DNA of 64,000 bases from Streptococcus mitis B6 (lineage in GTDB: Bacteria; Bacillota; Bacilli; Lactobacillales; Streptococcaceae), in assembly GCF_000027165.1 (NCBI RefSeq), contig NC_013853.1, forward strand, positions 1,426,001 through 1,490,000, given 5' to 3'. Of this stretch, positions 44,213 through 52,942 are shown in pieces. Made by a program: the position numbers and the translations under genes. Under the pieces are notes generated by a model. That model worked only from the letters and a program-made list of their open reading frames with translations. It was not told the DNA's origin and did no database searches. Every line of letters begins with the position of its first letter. The stretch's first letter is position 1.

Positions 44213-45430
44213 TTATTTTTTAAACAAAAATATAGCAAGGATTAAAACAAGGACGAGTCCAGCTCCCACAACCAGTCCAAATACTGGGATATTCCCAAAT
44301 AGTTTTTGTTCTGGCTTTATCTCCTCACTACTGTCTTGAGTTGATTCTGCCACTGTATCACCTTGTTTCGCCACTTCTTGTTCTGCTTTTTTATCTATTT
44401 TCTTAGGACCATAATTTGGATTTACAAAGGCTACTTGTTTAGTCGGTTTGGAGTAGTCTTCTGCTCCTTCTTTGACTTGCCATGACACAGAATATAAAGT
44501 CCGTCCCTCCAATACCATTCCTAAATCAATTCGCTCACCAGGAGGCAAACCTCCACCTAAACCGACACTAAAAGCAAACCCTTGCTCCTCCTGATCATCT
44601 TTTAAGACAATAAACCCGTTCCCACTCACTTTTTTAAGGCGAGATAATTTCCCTCTAATATCTGCATCCTTAAAGGTTCCAGTGTAGCTTCCATCCTCTC
44701 CTAAAATAAGTGATGAAGCTCTACCAGGCTTAGTACCATTATTTGGCTCTTTATTAATCCAAGTACCTACTAATTCGGATGGGAGAGGAATTTCATCACC
44801 AATTTTAGCATCGACAAGGGACTTAGGCATAGGAGGATTCGGATCCATATTATCTCCAATAATCGGGAGATTTAGAGAAGTATATTCAATAGTTGAGGTG
44901 TCTATTTTTGTTTTAGAATCAAGATTTAACTCGTCTAGATCACCTTCTCCTGCTCTAAATTGACTTTGTTTAATTAAAGTTGGCTCTTTATTTTCTTTAG
45001 AAAGTTGAAACAATCTATATGACATAATCCCTGGAACACTTTCAAAAACAATAATACTTCCATCTGTGTAGGTATTAATAACTGTCCCCATTCTAAGACT
45101 TGTATCCCAAAATCTATCAAATAATGGAGTGGGAGTATTACCATTCATATAATATACTTCAAACAGTTCCCATTTTTCACCATTGATTAGATTGATTAGA
45201 CCGATTAATAACTCATCCGTCCCATTTTTATCAATATCCATCAAAGCGTAACCAAGTCTATTAGCATTATTTTCAAATAGATGTTTGCTCTCCCACTTCT
45301 CAGTAATTTGTGGCAATAGTTGGTTGTAGGCAGTATTGTCAGCTTGGGCTGAATTCACAAGTGAAAATAAGCCTATTATAAAAGAAAGCACCACCATTAG
45401 TTTATTTAGTAATTTCAAACGATTCTCCAT
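44213..45430 (-). CDS. Secreted, C-terminally membrane-anchored protein of the AAA+ operon
   Basis: The protein is about 405 aa. It has a signal peptide (LLNKLMVVLSFIIGLFSLV...AQA) and two outside regions: residues about 35-190 with DIDKNGTDELLIGLINL, an EF-hand-like or VCBS-like loop, and about 215-330 with VGTWINKEPNN and GEDGSYTGTF, a lipocalin-like strand pattern. A Ser/Glu-rich stalk and a final helix (VFGLVVGAGLVLVLILAIFL) follow. There is no LPxTG sorting motif. The AAA+ gene ends at 45435, beside this start. It is the last gene of the operon; function unknown. Confidence 0.7.
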   Translation of the reverse strand: MENRLKLLNKLMVVLSFIIGLFSLVNSAQADNTAYNQLLPQITEKWESKHLFENNANRLGYALMDIDKNGTDELLIGLINLINGEKWELFEVYYMNGNTPTPLFDRFWDTSLRMGTVINTYTDGSIIVFESVPGIMSYRLFQLSKENKEPTLIKQSQFRAGEGDLDELNLDSKTKIDTSTIEYTSLNLPIIGDNMDPNPPMPKSLVDAKIGDEIPLPSELVGTWINKEPNNGTKPGRASSLILGEDGSYTGTFKDADIRGKLSRLKKVSGNGFIVLKDDQEEQGFAFSVGLGGGLPPGERIDLGMVLEGRTLYSVSWQVKEGAEDYSKPTKQVAFVNPNYGPKKIDKKAEQEVAKQGDTVAESTQDSSEEIKPEQKLFGNIPVFGLVVGAGLVLVLILAIFLFKK

Positions 45431-45434
45431 ATTT

Positions 45435-48197
45435 TTATAATCTCTCATATTCTAGCATCATTCTCTCAATATCGACTTTATCTATTGTCGATAAATCAGT
45501 CACGTTATCACGTGATACTCTAATTGATAAATTCTTAATGATTTTTTCATTGATATTTCTAATCCAGCGACCATTACTACAATCATTGATTTTGTTATAC
45601 AAAGATTCAATAGTTTGAGTATAATAGTCCACATCAATAAAGTATCCTTGATTTTTTAATCCTAATAAACCAATTTGAATAATTTCATCCGCTGTATAAT
45701 CTTCAAAATCAAAAGTGTTTGGAATTCGGCTTGGTAGTCCTGAATTTACTGAGAGAAATTCTTCCATTTCCTTTGTATATCCAGCAAAGATAATGACAAT
45801 ATCTCTTCTATGATCTTCCATGAATTTAAGAATCTCATCAATTGCTTCTTTACCAAATCGATCTTCATTAGAATTTGATAGCGTGTATGCTTCATCAATG
45901 AACAAAACTCCTCCTAAAGCAGATTTCAATACTTCCTGCGTCTTGATAGCCGTTTGCCCTACATACCCAGCTACTAAATCACTACGGGATACCTCTATGA
46001 ATTTATTTTGAGGAATAATTCCCTTTTGATACAGAATTTTTCCTACGATACGAGCTACGGTGGTTTTACCAGTCCCTGGATTTCCCAAGAATAACGAATG
46101 TAGTGAGAACTCACTCACAGCAGCACCTTGCTCTTCTCTCTTCTTATTCAACTCTGCTAATGAAATAAATTGTTCAACCTGTTTTTTAACTTTCTCTATT
46201 CCTATCAAGTTTTGTAGTTGTTCCAAAGCATCTTTTTGATTTTCTTCTGGTTGTTGGGTGCCTTGAAGAAGGACATCATCTATATCTTCATTGATAATTG
46301 TCACATAGTCATCAACCTGCGTCTCAACAACACGATTGGCTAAAGCTCTCATCAAGTGTTCATTAAAATTACGAATCCATCGTCCATTACTATGATCTAA
46401 CGAGCGACTATAGGCCTGCTTGACTCTCATAGCATAGTAATCTTCGTCTTCAAGTTGATACGAAGATTTCTGAAGATTTTTCAATCCCATTTCGACAATT
46501 TCATCACCAGAATAGTCCTCAAAGAAGAATGTATTTGGTACACGTGACTTTAATCCAGGATTTGTTTCAAAAAACTGTTCCATTTCTTTAGTGTACCCCG
46601 CAAATATAATCATAATTTCATTGCGGTAATCTTCCATATACTTTAGAATCGTGTTTATAGCCTCTAATCCAAAATTATGTTGAGAAGATTTTCCTTTATT
46701 TAAAGTATATGCTTCATCAATAAAGAGGATTCCACCTTTAGCCTTCTCCAATATTGCTTGCGTTTGTACTGCCGTCTCACCAATATGTGTTGCAATAAGA
46801 TCCGACTCTGAAACCTCAATAAATTTAAATTCATCTCCAGGGAGAACACCTCTGTCAAATAGAACTCTACCTAACAATCTTGCTACAGTTGTCTTCCCTG
46901 TACCAGGATTTCCTGTAAAAACAGAATGTAGAGATTGTTCTTGAATTGGAAGACCTTCTGATAATCTTTTTTGATTGAATTCGACTGTTCTGAGTAATTT
47001 TTGGACCTCTTTTTTTACATTATTTAAACCAATCAAGCTGTACAATTCTTCCTCATAATCGCGTTCGATAGTCTCACTGATTTCCTCTTGTGGTTCAGAA
47101 TTTGTACTCTCTTCATTCAAAATTTTACAGCTATCATCTGAAATATCCCATATTATACCATTCGTATCTTCAAATTCTTTAAGAATAGTATCTGCAATTA
47201 GGTATGAATTCTCTGAAAGGCGAATATTGGGGGTAACATTACGATTTAATTTTATTGTATTTGCTATTAAGACAGAAGCCCAACAATAAATATCAACTTT
47301 CTCCTCGTTCTCCCCTTTGATATCAACATAGTCACTAATTCTACAAAATGAATTTGATTCTAACATAAGAGATTCCCTAATGACCGTTTGCTCTATACAG
47401 ATTCGACTACTAATTGCCCTTATTGATGTCAAAGAATCTCCAGTTGATTCAAGACTAGAACTATTTTTTAAACAAACAGCTGCTTGATACAACGGTTGAA
47501 TGACTTCTGTATTTTTAAATTTTGCAGTAGAACGACTTAAAAAAACAGCAGGGTATGCTTGTTCAGCGTCCCCCCCTTTTAAGACGGTATTTATGGAAGT
47601 TACTGATGAATCTTTTATATTTAATATATTTGAACCCCATCTCTCAATCACTGTATCTTCCATTTGAATAGAAGAACCCTTATCTGCATTCAATTTTATA
47701 TTTAACTCAGCACGTTTTAGTTCTAGAGTAGAATTACTAACTTTAATTGATGTTGTACTGTAAGAACCATTATATAATTGATTTCCTGCATTTTCGATTG
47801 ACAATTTTGACTTACCTTCAACTAATATGAAAAATTGTTTATTTTCTAATTGTTCATTAAAGTATACAGTATTTAGAACGACAGTTGAATTACCCTTTAT
47901 TACTAAAGCACAACGGTGGTCATCTACTTGAAACCAAATATTTTCAAACTGAACTGTAACGCCGTTCATAATTCTCAGAGTCGCTGCTATAGTATTGTGA
48001 TAAAGCGTTCCTCCACCTTCGGTCCCAGAAATTTGTCCAACTATTTTGATACTTTTTTCTATCTTATAATGTCTTCCTGCTGGTAGTTCAAGCATAAAAC
48101 CTTCTTCAAATGCAAGAATATCCCCATCTTTAGCCTTCGAATAAGCATCTCCAAAAGACCATGAACTAAAACTTGTTCCTACTTTATATGTTGTCAT
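45435..48197 (-). CDS. Beta-helix domain fused to two CbxX/CfxQ-type AAA+ ATPase domains
   Basis: The protein is 920 aa. Residues 1-360 show repeated short strands with Asn/Ser/Thr turns (for example ALVIKGNSTVVLNTVYF, SIQMEDTVIERWGSN, AVFLSRSTAKFKNTEVI), a right-handed beta-helix pattern. After an acidic linker come two AAA+ modules, each with Walker A GNPGTGKTT and Walker B GILFIDEAYTL or GVLFIDEAYTL, then IIFAGYTKEME and SNGRWIRN with the arginine finger region. The same AAA+ type forms EccA of type VII secretion and CbbX. No signal peptide, so cytoplasmic. It probably remodels a membrane partner encoded nearby (inference). Confidence 0.85.
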   Translation of the reverse strand: MTTYKVGTSFSSWSFGDAYSKAKDGDILAFEEGFMLELPAGRHYKIEKSIKIVGQISGTEGGGTLYHNTIAATLRIMNGVTVQFENIWFQVDDHRCALVIKGNSTVVLNTVYFNEQLENKQFFILVEGKSKLSIENAGNQLYNGSYSTTSIKVSNSTLELKRAELNIKLNADKGSSIQMEDTVIERWGSNILNIKDSSVTSINTVLKGGDAEQAYPAVFLSRSTAKFKNTEVIQPLYQAAVCLKNSSSLESTGDSLTSIRAISSRICIEQTVIRESLMLESNSFCRISDYVDIKGENEEKVDIYCWASVLIANTIKLNRNVTPNIRLSENSYLIADTILKEFEDTNGIIWDISDDSCKILNEESTNSEPQEEISETIERDYEEELYSLIGLNNVKKEVQKLLRTVEFNQKRLSEGLPIQEQSLHSVFTGNPGTGKTTVARLLGRVLFDRGVLPGDEFKFIEVSESDLIATHIGETAVQTQAILEKAKGGILFIDEAYTLNKGKSSQHNFGLEAINTILKYMEDYRNEIMIIFAGYTKEMEQFFETNPGLKSRVPNTFFFEDYSGDEIVEMGLKNLQKSSYQLEDEDYYAMRVKQAYSRSLDHSNGRWIRNFNEHLMRALANRVVETQVDDYVTIINEDIDDVLLQGTQQPEENQKDALEQLQNLIGIEKVKKQVEQFISLAELNKKREEQGAAVSEFSLHSLFLGNPGTGKTTVARIVGKILYQKGIIPQNKFIEVSRSDLVAGYVGQTAIKTQEVLKSALGGVLFIDEAYTLSNSNEDRFGKEAIDEILKFMEDHRRDIVIIFAGYTKEMEEFLSVNSGLPSRIPNTFDFEDYTADEIIQIGLLGLKNQGYFIDVDYYTQTIESLYNKINDCSNGRWIRNINEKIIKNLSIRVSRDNVTDLSTIDKVDIERMMLEYERL

Positions 48198-48326
48198 TTT
48201 TTTAATATCTTTCTAAACCATGAAAAATCTAAATAAAATGACTTATAGATATCATTTCATTTAGATTTTATCATTTATTAATCTATCTATCAGTTTTATG
48301 TAATATTTAAGTTTTAATTTAACTGA

Positions 48327-49252
48327 CTAAAACATTCTTCTGATTGAATCTTCCACAGAATGCTCAATACCTCTAGCAATTCCCCCCGTAACTTTAAAAG
48401 TAAACAATACAACTTTTCCTAAAACTTTGAAAAATCCAATACTAATTCTAAGTAAGATTGATAGCATTTTTTCCAAAATATTCCCAGCCTTTTCTACCCT
48501 TTCCTGAGTTAATAAATCAGACACTTTTCTTTTTTGCGAAGGCATTTCTTGACTTCTATGAACACTAGATATTGGACTTTCAAAGTCCAATTCACTCCCC
48601 TGTACTTCAGGAACTGAATTTACTTTTTGCATTGAAGGCATTTTTACTGATTCATTTTGACTCTTTTTTTTTGGAGGATGTTGACGATTATATTTAATAG
48701 CAAAAATCCAACCATAAAAGATGGTAAAATACCATGATGCAAATAAAGCTACTATCCCAAGACTAATACATATAACCCTAATTCCAAACTGGATAGCAAA
48801 CATATTACCAAGTGCGTCAAGGGCACGATCAATTGCTCTATCATATACTGGTACAAGTGATGTAGGATATCCACGTGAATCATAATAGATTCTATGATGT
48901 AAATAAATATCCCCTTTATCCATTTCTTCTCTATAGGCCGCACCTATTTGTTTAAACATTAAACTGAAGAAAAATCCTTTTGGGATAATATTTGAGACTA
49001 CCTTAAAAATGTAAGAAAATACATACGGATACAATAGAATATTGATAATTGCCAAAATTATAGTTAACACAATATTCAACATTACAGAAAATTGACTTTG
49101 CGAATGAGTAACGTGGAATTTTTCATACTCAGCAATTTCTGAAAAGAATTTTACAGTATTGTAATAGGTGATAGAACCTAATACACCTACACCTAAAAAA
49201 TTAATTGGATTTAAATAATACCAAAATGGAAAGCGAAATAAAATTTTTTCAT
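48327..49252 (-). pseudogene. Membrane protein of the AAA+ operon with frameshift in a poly-A tract
   Basis: The uninterrupted frame from ATG 49082 (251 aa) has no ribosome site and starts inside a longer conserved-looking frame. Upstream, ATG 49252 with AGG before it is followed by six A (49244-49249). Adding one A joins it in frame to LFRFPFWYYLNPINFLGVG, then YYNTVKFFSEIAEYEKF and the rest, giving about 308 aa. The product would have helices near the N terminus, at MLNIVLTIILAIINILLYPY, at VICISLGIVALFASWYFTIF and an amphipathic C terminus. It may be a true mutation, a phase-variable tract or a slippage site. Confidence 0.6.
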
Positions 49253-49336
49253 TTTAACCTAAAACCTTTCTTATCACTATATAATGCAGAATTTCTACTA
49301 GTACATCCATCCCAACTACTACTGAAATGAAATTAT

Positions 49337-49750
49337 TTAATTCATTTTTTCATTAGTAGCTTTATCACCTTTCATAATCATTATTGCCGCAAAAATATTT
49401 ATCAACACACAGACATAATATAGAATCGCTCCAAAACCTAAAGTCGATCTTCCAACCAATTCTTGTGTTAGTGAAAAATGAACAAAAATTCCAAATAGGC
49501 TTAATAGAATAACTATGATCGATGTAATAATTTGAAGCACTCTTCCTTTTCCAATAACTAAAGACAATAAGAAAGTAATCACAAACGCTCCATACCAAAT
49601 CAAAAATAGATACCATAATGGTACATGTAAATATTCTGAAACATGTTCACTTACCGGAGCTAGTGATTGATTACCTGATGAAACAACAGGCAATAAGAAA
49701 GTAATTAGGCCAACCAAGCTGGCTAGAGTTATTAATTTTTTAAATTTCAT
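49337..49750 (-). CDS. Four-helix membrane protein of the AAA+ operon
   Basis: The 137-aa protein has hydrophobic segments at LITLASLVGLITFLLPVV, PLWYLFLIWYGAFVITFLLS, IITSIIVILLSLFGIFVHF and ILYYVCVLINIFAAIMIM. The first may serve as a signal anchor. No family was recognised. GGGAG lies upstream of the ATG. It sits between two other membrane proteins of the same run, all on the minus strand. Confidence 0.65.
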   Translation of the reverse strand: MKFKKLITLASLVGLITFLLPVVSSGNQSLAPVSEHVSEYLHVPLWYLFLIWYGAFVITFLLSLVIGKGRVLQIITSIIVILLSLFGIFVHFSLTQELVGRSTLGFGAILYYVCVLINIFAAIMIMKGDKATNEKMN

Positions 49751-49824
49751 TTGATATTCTCCCTGTATACAATTTCCTACCCCAGTAACTTTTAGGGTAC
49801 TGAGGTAAGCTTTGAATGTGTAGT

Positions 49825-50382
49825 CTATTTTACTCGGTTAAAGGTTTGATCTGGCTCTTGAAGATAAAGTTCCTTATCTTTTAACATATATTTTGTTTTT
49901 CCTAAATCTCTTCCTTTATCGTCTGTGATTGTCAATTCTTTCTTTTTTTTATCAATTTTCACTAGTCTTTTTTCTTTGTCTCCGTCTGAATCTTCAGAGA
50001 TGACGGTCCCAGAATTTCCTTTAATCACCATGACTAAATGATCACGTCTTGTTAAAATTTCATAAGTTCCATCTAATGGATCACTGGTTAATTTGCGAAC
50101 TCCAAAGAACAGAACAAGAAAGATAGCTAGGCTTATTCCGATAGATTGTAGAGGTTTTGTTTCAAATAATTTTTTAATTTTTTCAATCGAACCATCCATA
50201 TCTAGATTTTCGATTTGTTTTCCAGCTTTATCTACAAAACTTGCTGCCTCTTTTTTGATTGCTTCTACTCTATCAGGCTTCTCTATCACTACTTCATGAA
50301 TTGATTCTTCCATTCTTTCCGTAGTCTCTTCGACTTTTTCTACTGTCACTTCTTCGTTCGTTTGGTTTTCATGTTTTTCCAT
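49825..50382 (-). CDS. Single-helix membrane protein with acidic N terminus
   Basis: The 185-aa protein has residues 1-75 that are highly charged and helical (coiled-coil-like, EEVTVEKVEETTERMEESIH), one helix (QSIGISLAIFLVLFFGVRKL), then an outside beta-rich domain (DGTYEILTRRDHLVMVIKGN, KKELTITDDKGRDLG). The outside part resembles small lipocalin-like or DUF-type sheets in the 411-aa neighbour, which also has a GTW/GTF pattern. Function unknown. Confidence 0.65.
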   Translation of the reverse strand: MEKHENQTNEEVTVEKVEETTERMEESIHEVVIEKPDRVEAIKKEAASFVDKAGKQIENLDMDGSIEKIKKLFETKPLQSIGISLAIFLVLFFGVRKLTSDPLDGTYEILTRRDHLVMVIKGNSGTVISEDSDGDKEKRLVKIDKKKKELTITDDKGRDLGKTKYMLKDKELYLQEPDQTFNRVK

Positions 50383-50439
50383 TATTTTCTCTTTTCTCCC
50401 TGTTTAAAATAAGTTTTATCTACAGTATAGATTATTTCC

Positions 50440-51414
50440 TTATTTCACCCACTTACCTGAGCCATCTACTTGGTAGCCATCTGGGGTACGTTCGTTAACC
50501 GCCATCTTACCATTTGACTTGAGATAGTAGTCACCTACCCATGTATTACGGGCGTAACTTCCTTCTGATGTTAGATAATAGTAAGATTGGTAGCTACTAT
50601 CATAGATCCACTCACTCTTAGCCATTTTACCATCTGATTTGAGGTAGTAACTTCCAGCCCAAGTATTACGGGCATAGCTACCCTCTGCTGTCAAGTAATA
50701 GTATGATTGATAGTTATTGTCATAAATCCATTCGCTCTTAGCCATGTAACCACCTGATTTAAGATAGTAGTTGCCTGACCAAGCATTTTGAACAAAATTA
50801 CCTGAAGCATTTAGGTAGAAGTAGGAATTGTACTGAACATCAAAAATCCATTGATTCACTACTTTCACACCAGCTTTGTAGTAAGAAGAACCTGACCAGC
50901 CAGTCTGACCTGAGGCAGAGCTAGCAGATTGTTTTGGAGTTTCAGTCGCTTTTGGTGTCTCAACCTTCTTAATCGGATAGTATTTATGTCCAGAAATTTT
51001 AAAAACTTCTGAACGTCCAAAGTAACGTTTTCCAAAATCATCTGAACTGTAAATATCCAGATGATAGTTCCCATCTTTTACTAAGGTTATATTAATTCCC
51101 TCTTTTATTCTATTACTTCCTCCAAAACGTCCAAAAGAGTATGAAGAAGCAAGTGCCCCGGTTTCTTCATTAACTAGATCAAAATCAAGATGTGTATTAT
51201 CATTAGTTGTAGAACTTCTTTGCAGGTCAACCAAAAGTGTATCTACTGTATAACTTCCATCTGTCTGTATCAAGGTGATTTTCAAGGGATTTTGAGTATC
51301 CTTGACACTCATATCTGTTAAAGCGTGAACTTCTGTCGGTTTAGAAGCTACATAACCTACTGACAATAAAGCACCAGCTAGTAAAGAAGAGGCCAACATT
51401 TTTCTGTTTTTCAT
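50440..51414 (-). CDS. Choline-binding surface protein
   Basis: The 324-aa protein has a signal peptide (MKNRKMLASSLLAGALLSVG...VHA), a novel N-terminal domain (residues 32-150), a Lys/Thr/Pro linker, then five to six choline-binding repeats (GSYYLKSDGKMAKSEWIYDS, YQSYYYLTSEGSYARNTW). The repeats dock on phosphocholine of teichoic acids, keeping the protein at the surface. It ends KWVK in the usual way. It is the first gene of the minus-strand run that includes the AAA+ protein. The N-terminal domain was not recognised. Confidence 0.87.
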   Translation of the reverse strand: MKNRKMLASSLLAGALLSVGYVASKPTEVHALTDMSVKDTQNPLKITLIQTDGSYTVDTLLVDLQRSSTTNDNTHLDFDLVNEETGALASSYSFGRFGGSNRIKEGINITLVKDGNYHLDIYSSDDFGKRYFGRSEVFKISGHKYYPIKKVETPKATETPKQSASSASGQTGWSGSSYYKAGVKVVNQWIFDVQYNSYFYLNASGNFVQNAWSGNYYLKSGGYMAKSEWIYDNNYQSYYYLTAEGSYARNTWAGSYYLKSDGKMAKSEWIYDSSYQSYYYLTSEGSYARNTWVGDYYLKSNGKMAVNERTPDGYQVDGSGKWVK

Positions 51415-51660
51415 AACAAAACTCCTTATATATTTCTATTTTTCTAAAAATTTTTGATAATTGTCTTATAACCTTAAAAGTAAATATAATTTTTTTCTAG
51501 TGTCAAGTGTTTAAGTTTTTCCCATAGCATTTTCTCCTTCGATGGCTAATAGAATAGGATTGAGTGATAAGTCAATCCTTGTTATACTAGTATAACAAGC
51601 TAGCTTTATTAACTATTCTCTCCCTTATCATACCATAATAGATATTTAAATTTTTTGGCA
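51415..51660 (-). promoter_or_regulatory. Long leader/intergenic region upstream of the choline-binding protein
   Basis: It holds a perfect 22-bp palindrome (51578-51599, arms CTTGTTATACT), a second dyad AGGATTGA/TCAATCCT (51556-51579) and an 18-codon frame MLWEKLKHLTLEKNYIYF (51474-51530, minus) with an AAGGAG site 3 nt before ATG. AAGGAG precedes the choline-binding protein at 51420-51430. The exact promoter is unclear. Confidence 0.5.
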
Positions 51661-51663
51661 TTT

Positions 51664-51771
51664 AAACTATAGTTTCAATATAATTTTTAAAATAAAAAAT
51701 TAGCATAGAATTCTAATATTTTGTAACTATAGTTTACTTTTTCAAGTATTTTCTTTAAAATTTTGTATAAT
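51664..51771 (+). promoter_or_regulatory. Paired-palindrome promoter 1 (DUF3990 gene)
   Basis: AAACTATAGTTT (51664-51675) and AACTATAGTT (51725-51734) have centres exactly 60 bp apart, then TATAAT at 51766-51771 with no good -35. The downstream palindrome is centred near -48. The block is repeated almost exactly at 52806-52913. Confidence 0.7.
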
Positions 51772-51851
51772 AGTTTTAGAAGGATTTTAAAGTAGTTGAC
51801 TTATCTAAACTAGAATTGAAACAGGTAGTAGGTGCGTAAATCCTAGAAAAA

Positions 51852-51860
51852 TGCTATAAT
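51852..51860 (+). promoter_or_regulatory. Extended -10 promoter predicting a leaderless DUF3990 mRNA
   Basis: TGCTATAAT ends exactly 6 nt before ATG 51867, with no ribosome site. It would be a second promoter, downstream of the paired-palindrome promoter. Confidence 0.55.
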
Positions 51861-51866
51861 TATTTT

Positions 51867-52430
51867 ATGGAAGAGTTAAACTTTAATAAGGAGTTTAGCA
51901 GTACAAAAATTTGGTATCACGGAACGACATCTACTCAAGTTGCTTCTTTGAAAGATGGAATAGATGTCTATCATAGTAAACGTAACTGTGATTTTGGTAT
52001 AGGATTTTATGTGACATCTAAGCTCAGCCAAGCAATTAAATGGGCTCAGCGGAAAACAAAAGATGAAATTCCTTTTAATCCGAATGTAAAATCGGTTGTT
52101 CTAAGTTATCAATTTCAAGAACTTGATAATTCTGAAACTAAAATTTTTGAAATTGACAAAGAATACTTTCAGTTTGTTTATAAAAATAGGTTGGAGTTAG
52201 ATGCTAAGTCTGGAAATAATATTCATCATTTTTCAGCAGTATTTGGTCCAGTTCTTGATGGTCAAGTTACACGATTGAAAGAAACTTTAGATAATTATTT
52301 CCAAGGGTTGAATACCTTAGAACAAACTGCTAAAATTCTTTTGGGAAAATATCAGGATGATACGCAATTGTGTATATGTAGTCAAAAAATTGCAGATAAA
52401 CTAACCCTAGTTAAGGAGGAAACGATATGA
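51867..52430 (+). CDS. DUF3990-type protein, putative ADP-ribosyltransferase toxin
   Basis: The 187-aa protein has the DUF3990 pattern: IWYHGTTSTQVASL near residue 17, CDFGIGFYVTSKLSQAIKWA near 45, and FGPVLDGQ near 133. These match the NAD-binding His, the aromatic GFY-T block and the catalytic-loop region of the ADP-ribosyltransferase fold. DUF3990 genes often sit beside a small partner, as here (4-nt ATGA overlap with 52427). A toxin-antitoxin or effector-immunity role is likely but unproven. The target is unknown. Confidence 0.7.
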   Translation: MEELNFNKEFSSTKIWYHGTTSTQVASLKDGIDVYHSKRNCDFGIGFYVTSKLSQAIKWAQRKTKDEIPFNPNVKSVVLSYQFQELDNSETKIFEIDKEYFQFVYKNRLELDAKSGNNIHHFSAVFGPVLDGQVTRLKETLDNYFQGLNTLEQTAKILLGKYQDDTQLCICSQKIADKLTLVKEETI

Positions 52431-52639
52431 TTTTGTCAAATGAAAAACAAACTCTCAGAGCTGAAGTAGAACAGTTTTTAAGGAATAATTATCATATTGC
52501 TCCTGATACTGTTTCTCCTGTTACAAATGTCGTATTGGAAAACTGGTTTGAAGAGTTAGATAATGGAGGTTCTCATTTAACCGCAGACCTTATAGCTGAT
52601 AATATCGTAGATATTGCCCACCGTTACTCAGTGCATTAA
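52427..52639 (+). CDS. Small partner of the DUF3990 gene, putative antitoxin
   Basis: This 70-aa acidic protein (MILSNEKQTLRAEVEQFLRN, VLENWFEELDNGG, ADNIVDIAHRYSVH) has no recognised domain. It starts inside the end of the DUF3990 gene (ATGA) with AAGGAGG upstream, implying translational coupling. Size, acidity and position fit an antitoxin or a DUF3791-like partner; this is inference. Confidence 0.6.
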   Translation: MILSNEKQTLRAEVEQFLRNNYHIAPDTVSPVTNVVLENWFEELDNGGSHLTADLIADNIVDIAHRYSVH

Positions 52640-52805
52640 TAAGTCATTTGAGTTTGGTTCATCAAATATTCTCAAAAACTATTCATGACCACAAAAAGGA
52701 ACAAATCTCTTTCTAGTACGAGATATTAACTCTACTATAAGGAATTTATTCCTTTTTGTGTTTACAGAACTGATTGTACATTACCTATCTATTTTTTCGT
52801 CATTT
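52640..52805 (+). terminator. Terminator region after DUF3990 pair
   Basis: CACAAAAAGGAACAAAT (52690-52706) pairs with ATTTATTCCTTTTTGTG (52744-52760) around an inner hairpin ATCTC/GAGAT, forming a long branched stem. Beyond it lies the second paired-palindrome promoter. Confidence 0.6.
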
Positions 52806-52913
52806 AAACTATAGTTTCAATCTTGTTCATAAAAACAAAAAATAGCATAGAATTCTAATATTTTGTAACTATAGTTTTCTTTCTCCATTTTTTTCTCTAA
52901 ATTTTTGTATAAT
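52806..52913 (+). promoter_or_regulatory. Paired-palindrome promoter 2 (Rgg gene)
   Basis: AAACTATAGTTT (52806-52817) and AACTATAGTT (52867-52876), centres exactly 60 bp apart, then TATAAT at 52908-52913, 32 nt before the AAGGAG-ATG region of the regulator. The copy shares TAGCATAGAATTCTAATATT and more with promoter 1. Confidence 0.7.
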
Positions 52914-52942
52914 AGTCTTAGAAGTATATAAGGAGACTATTT

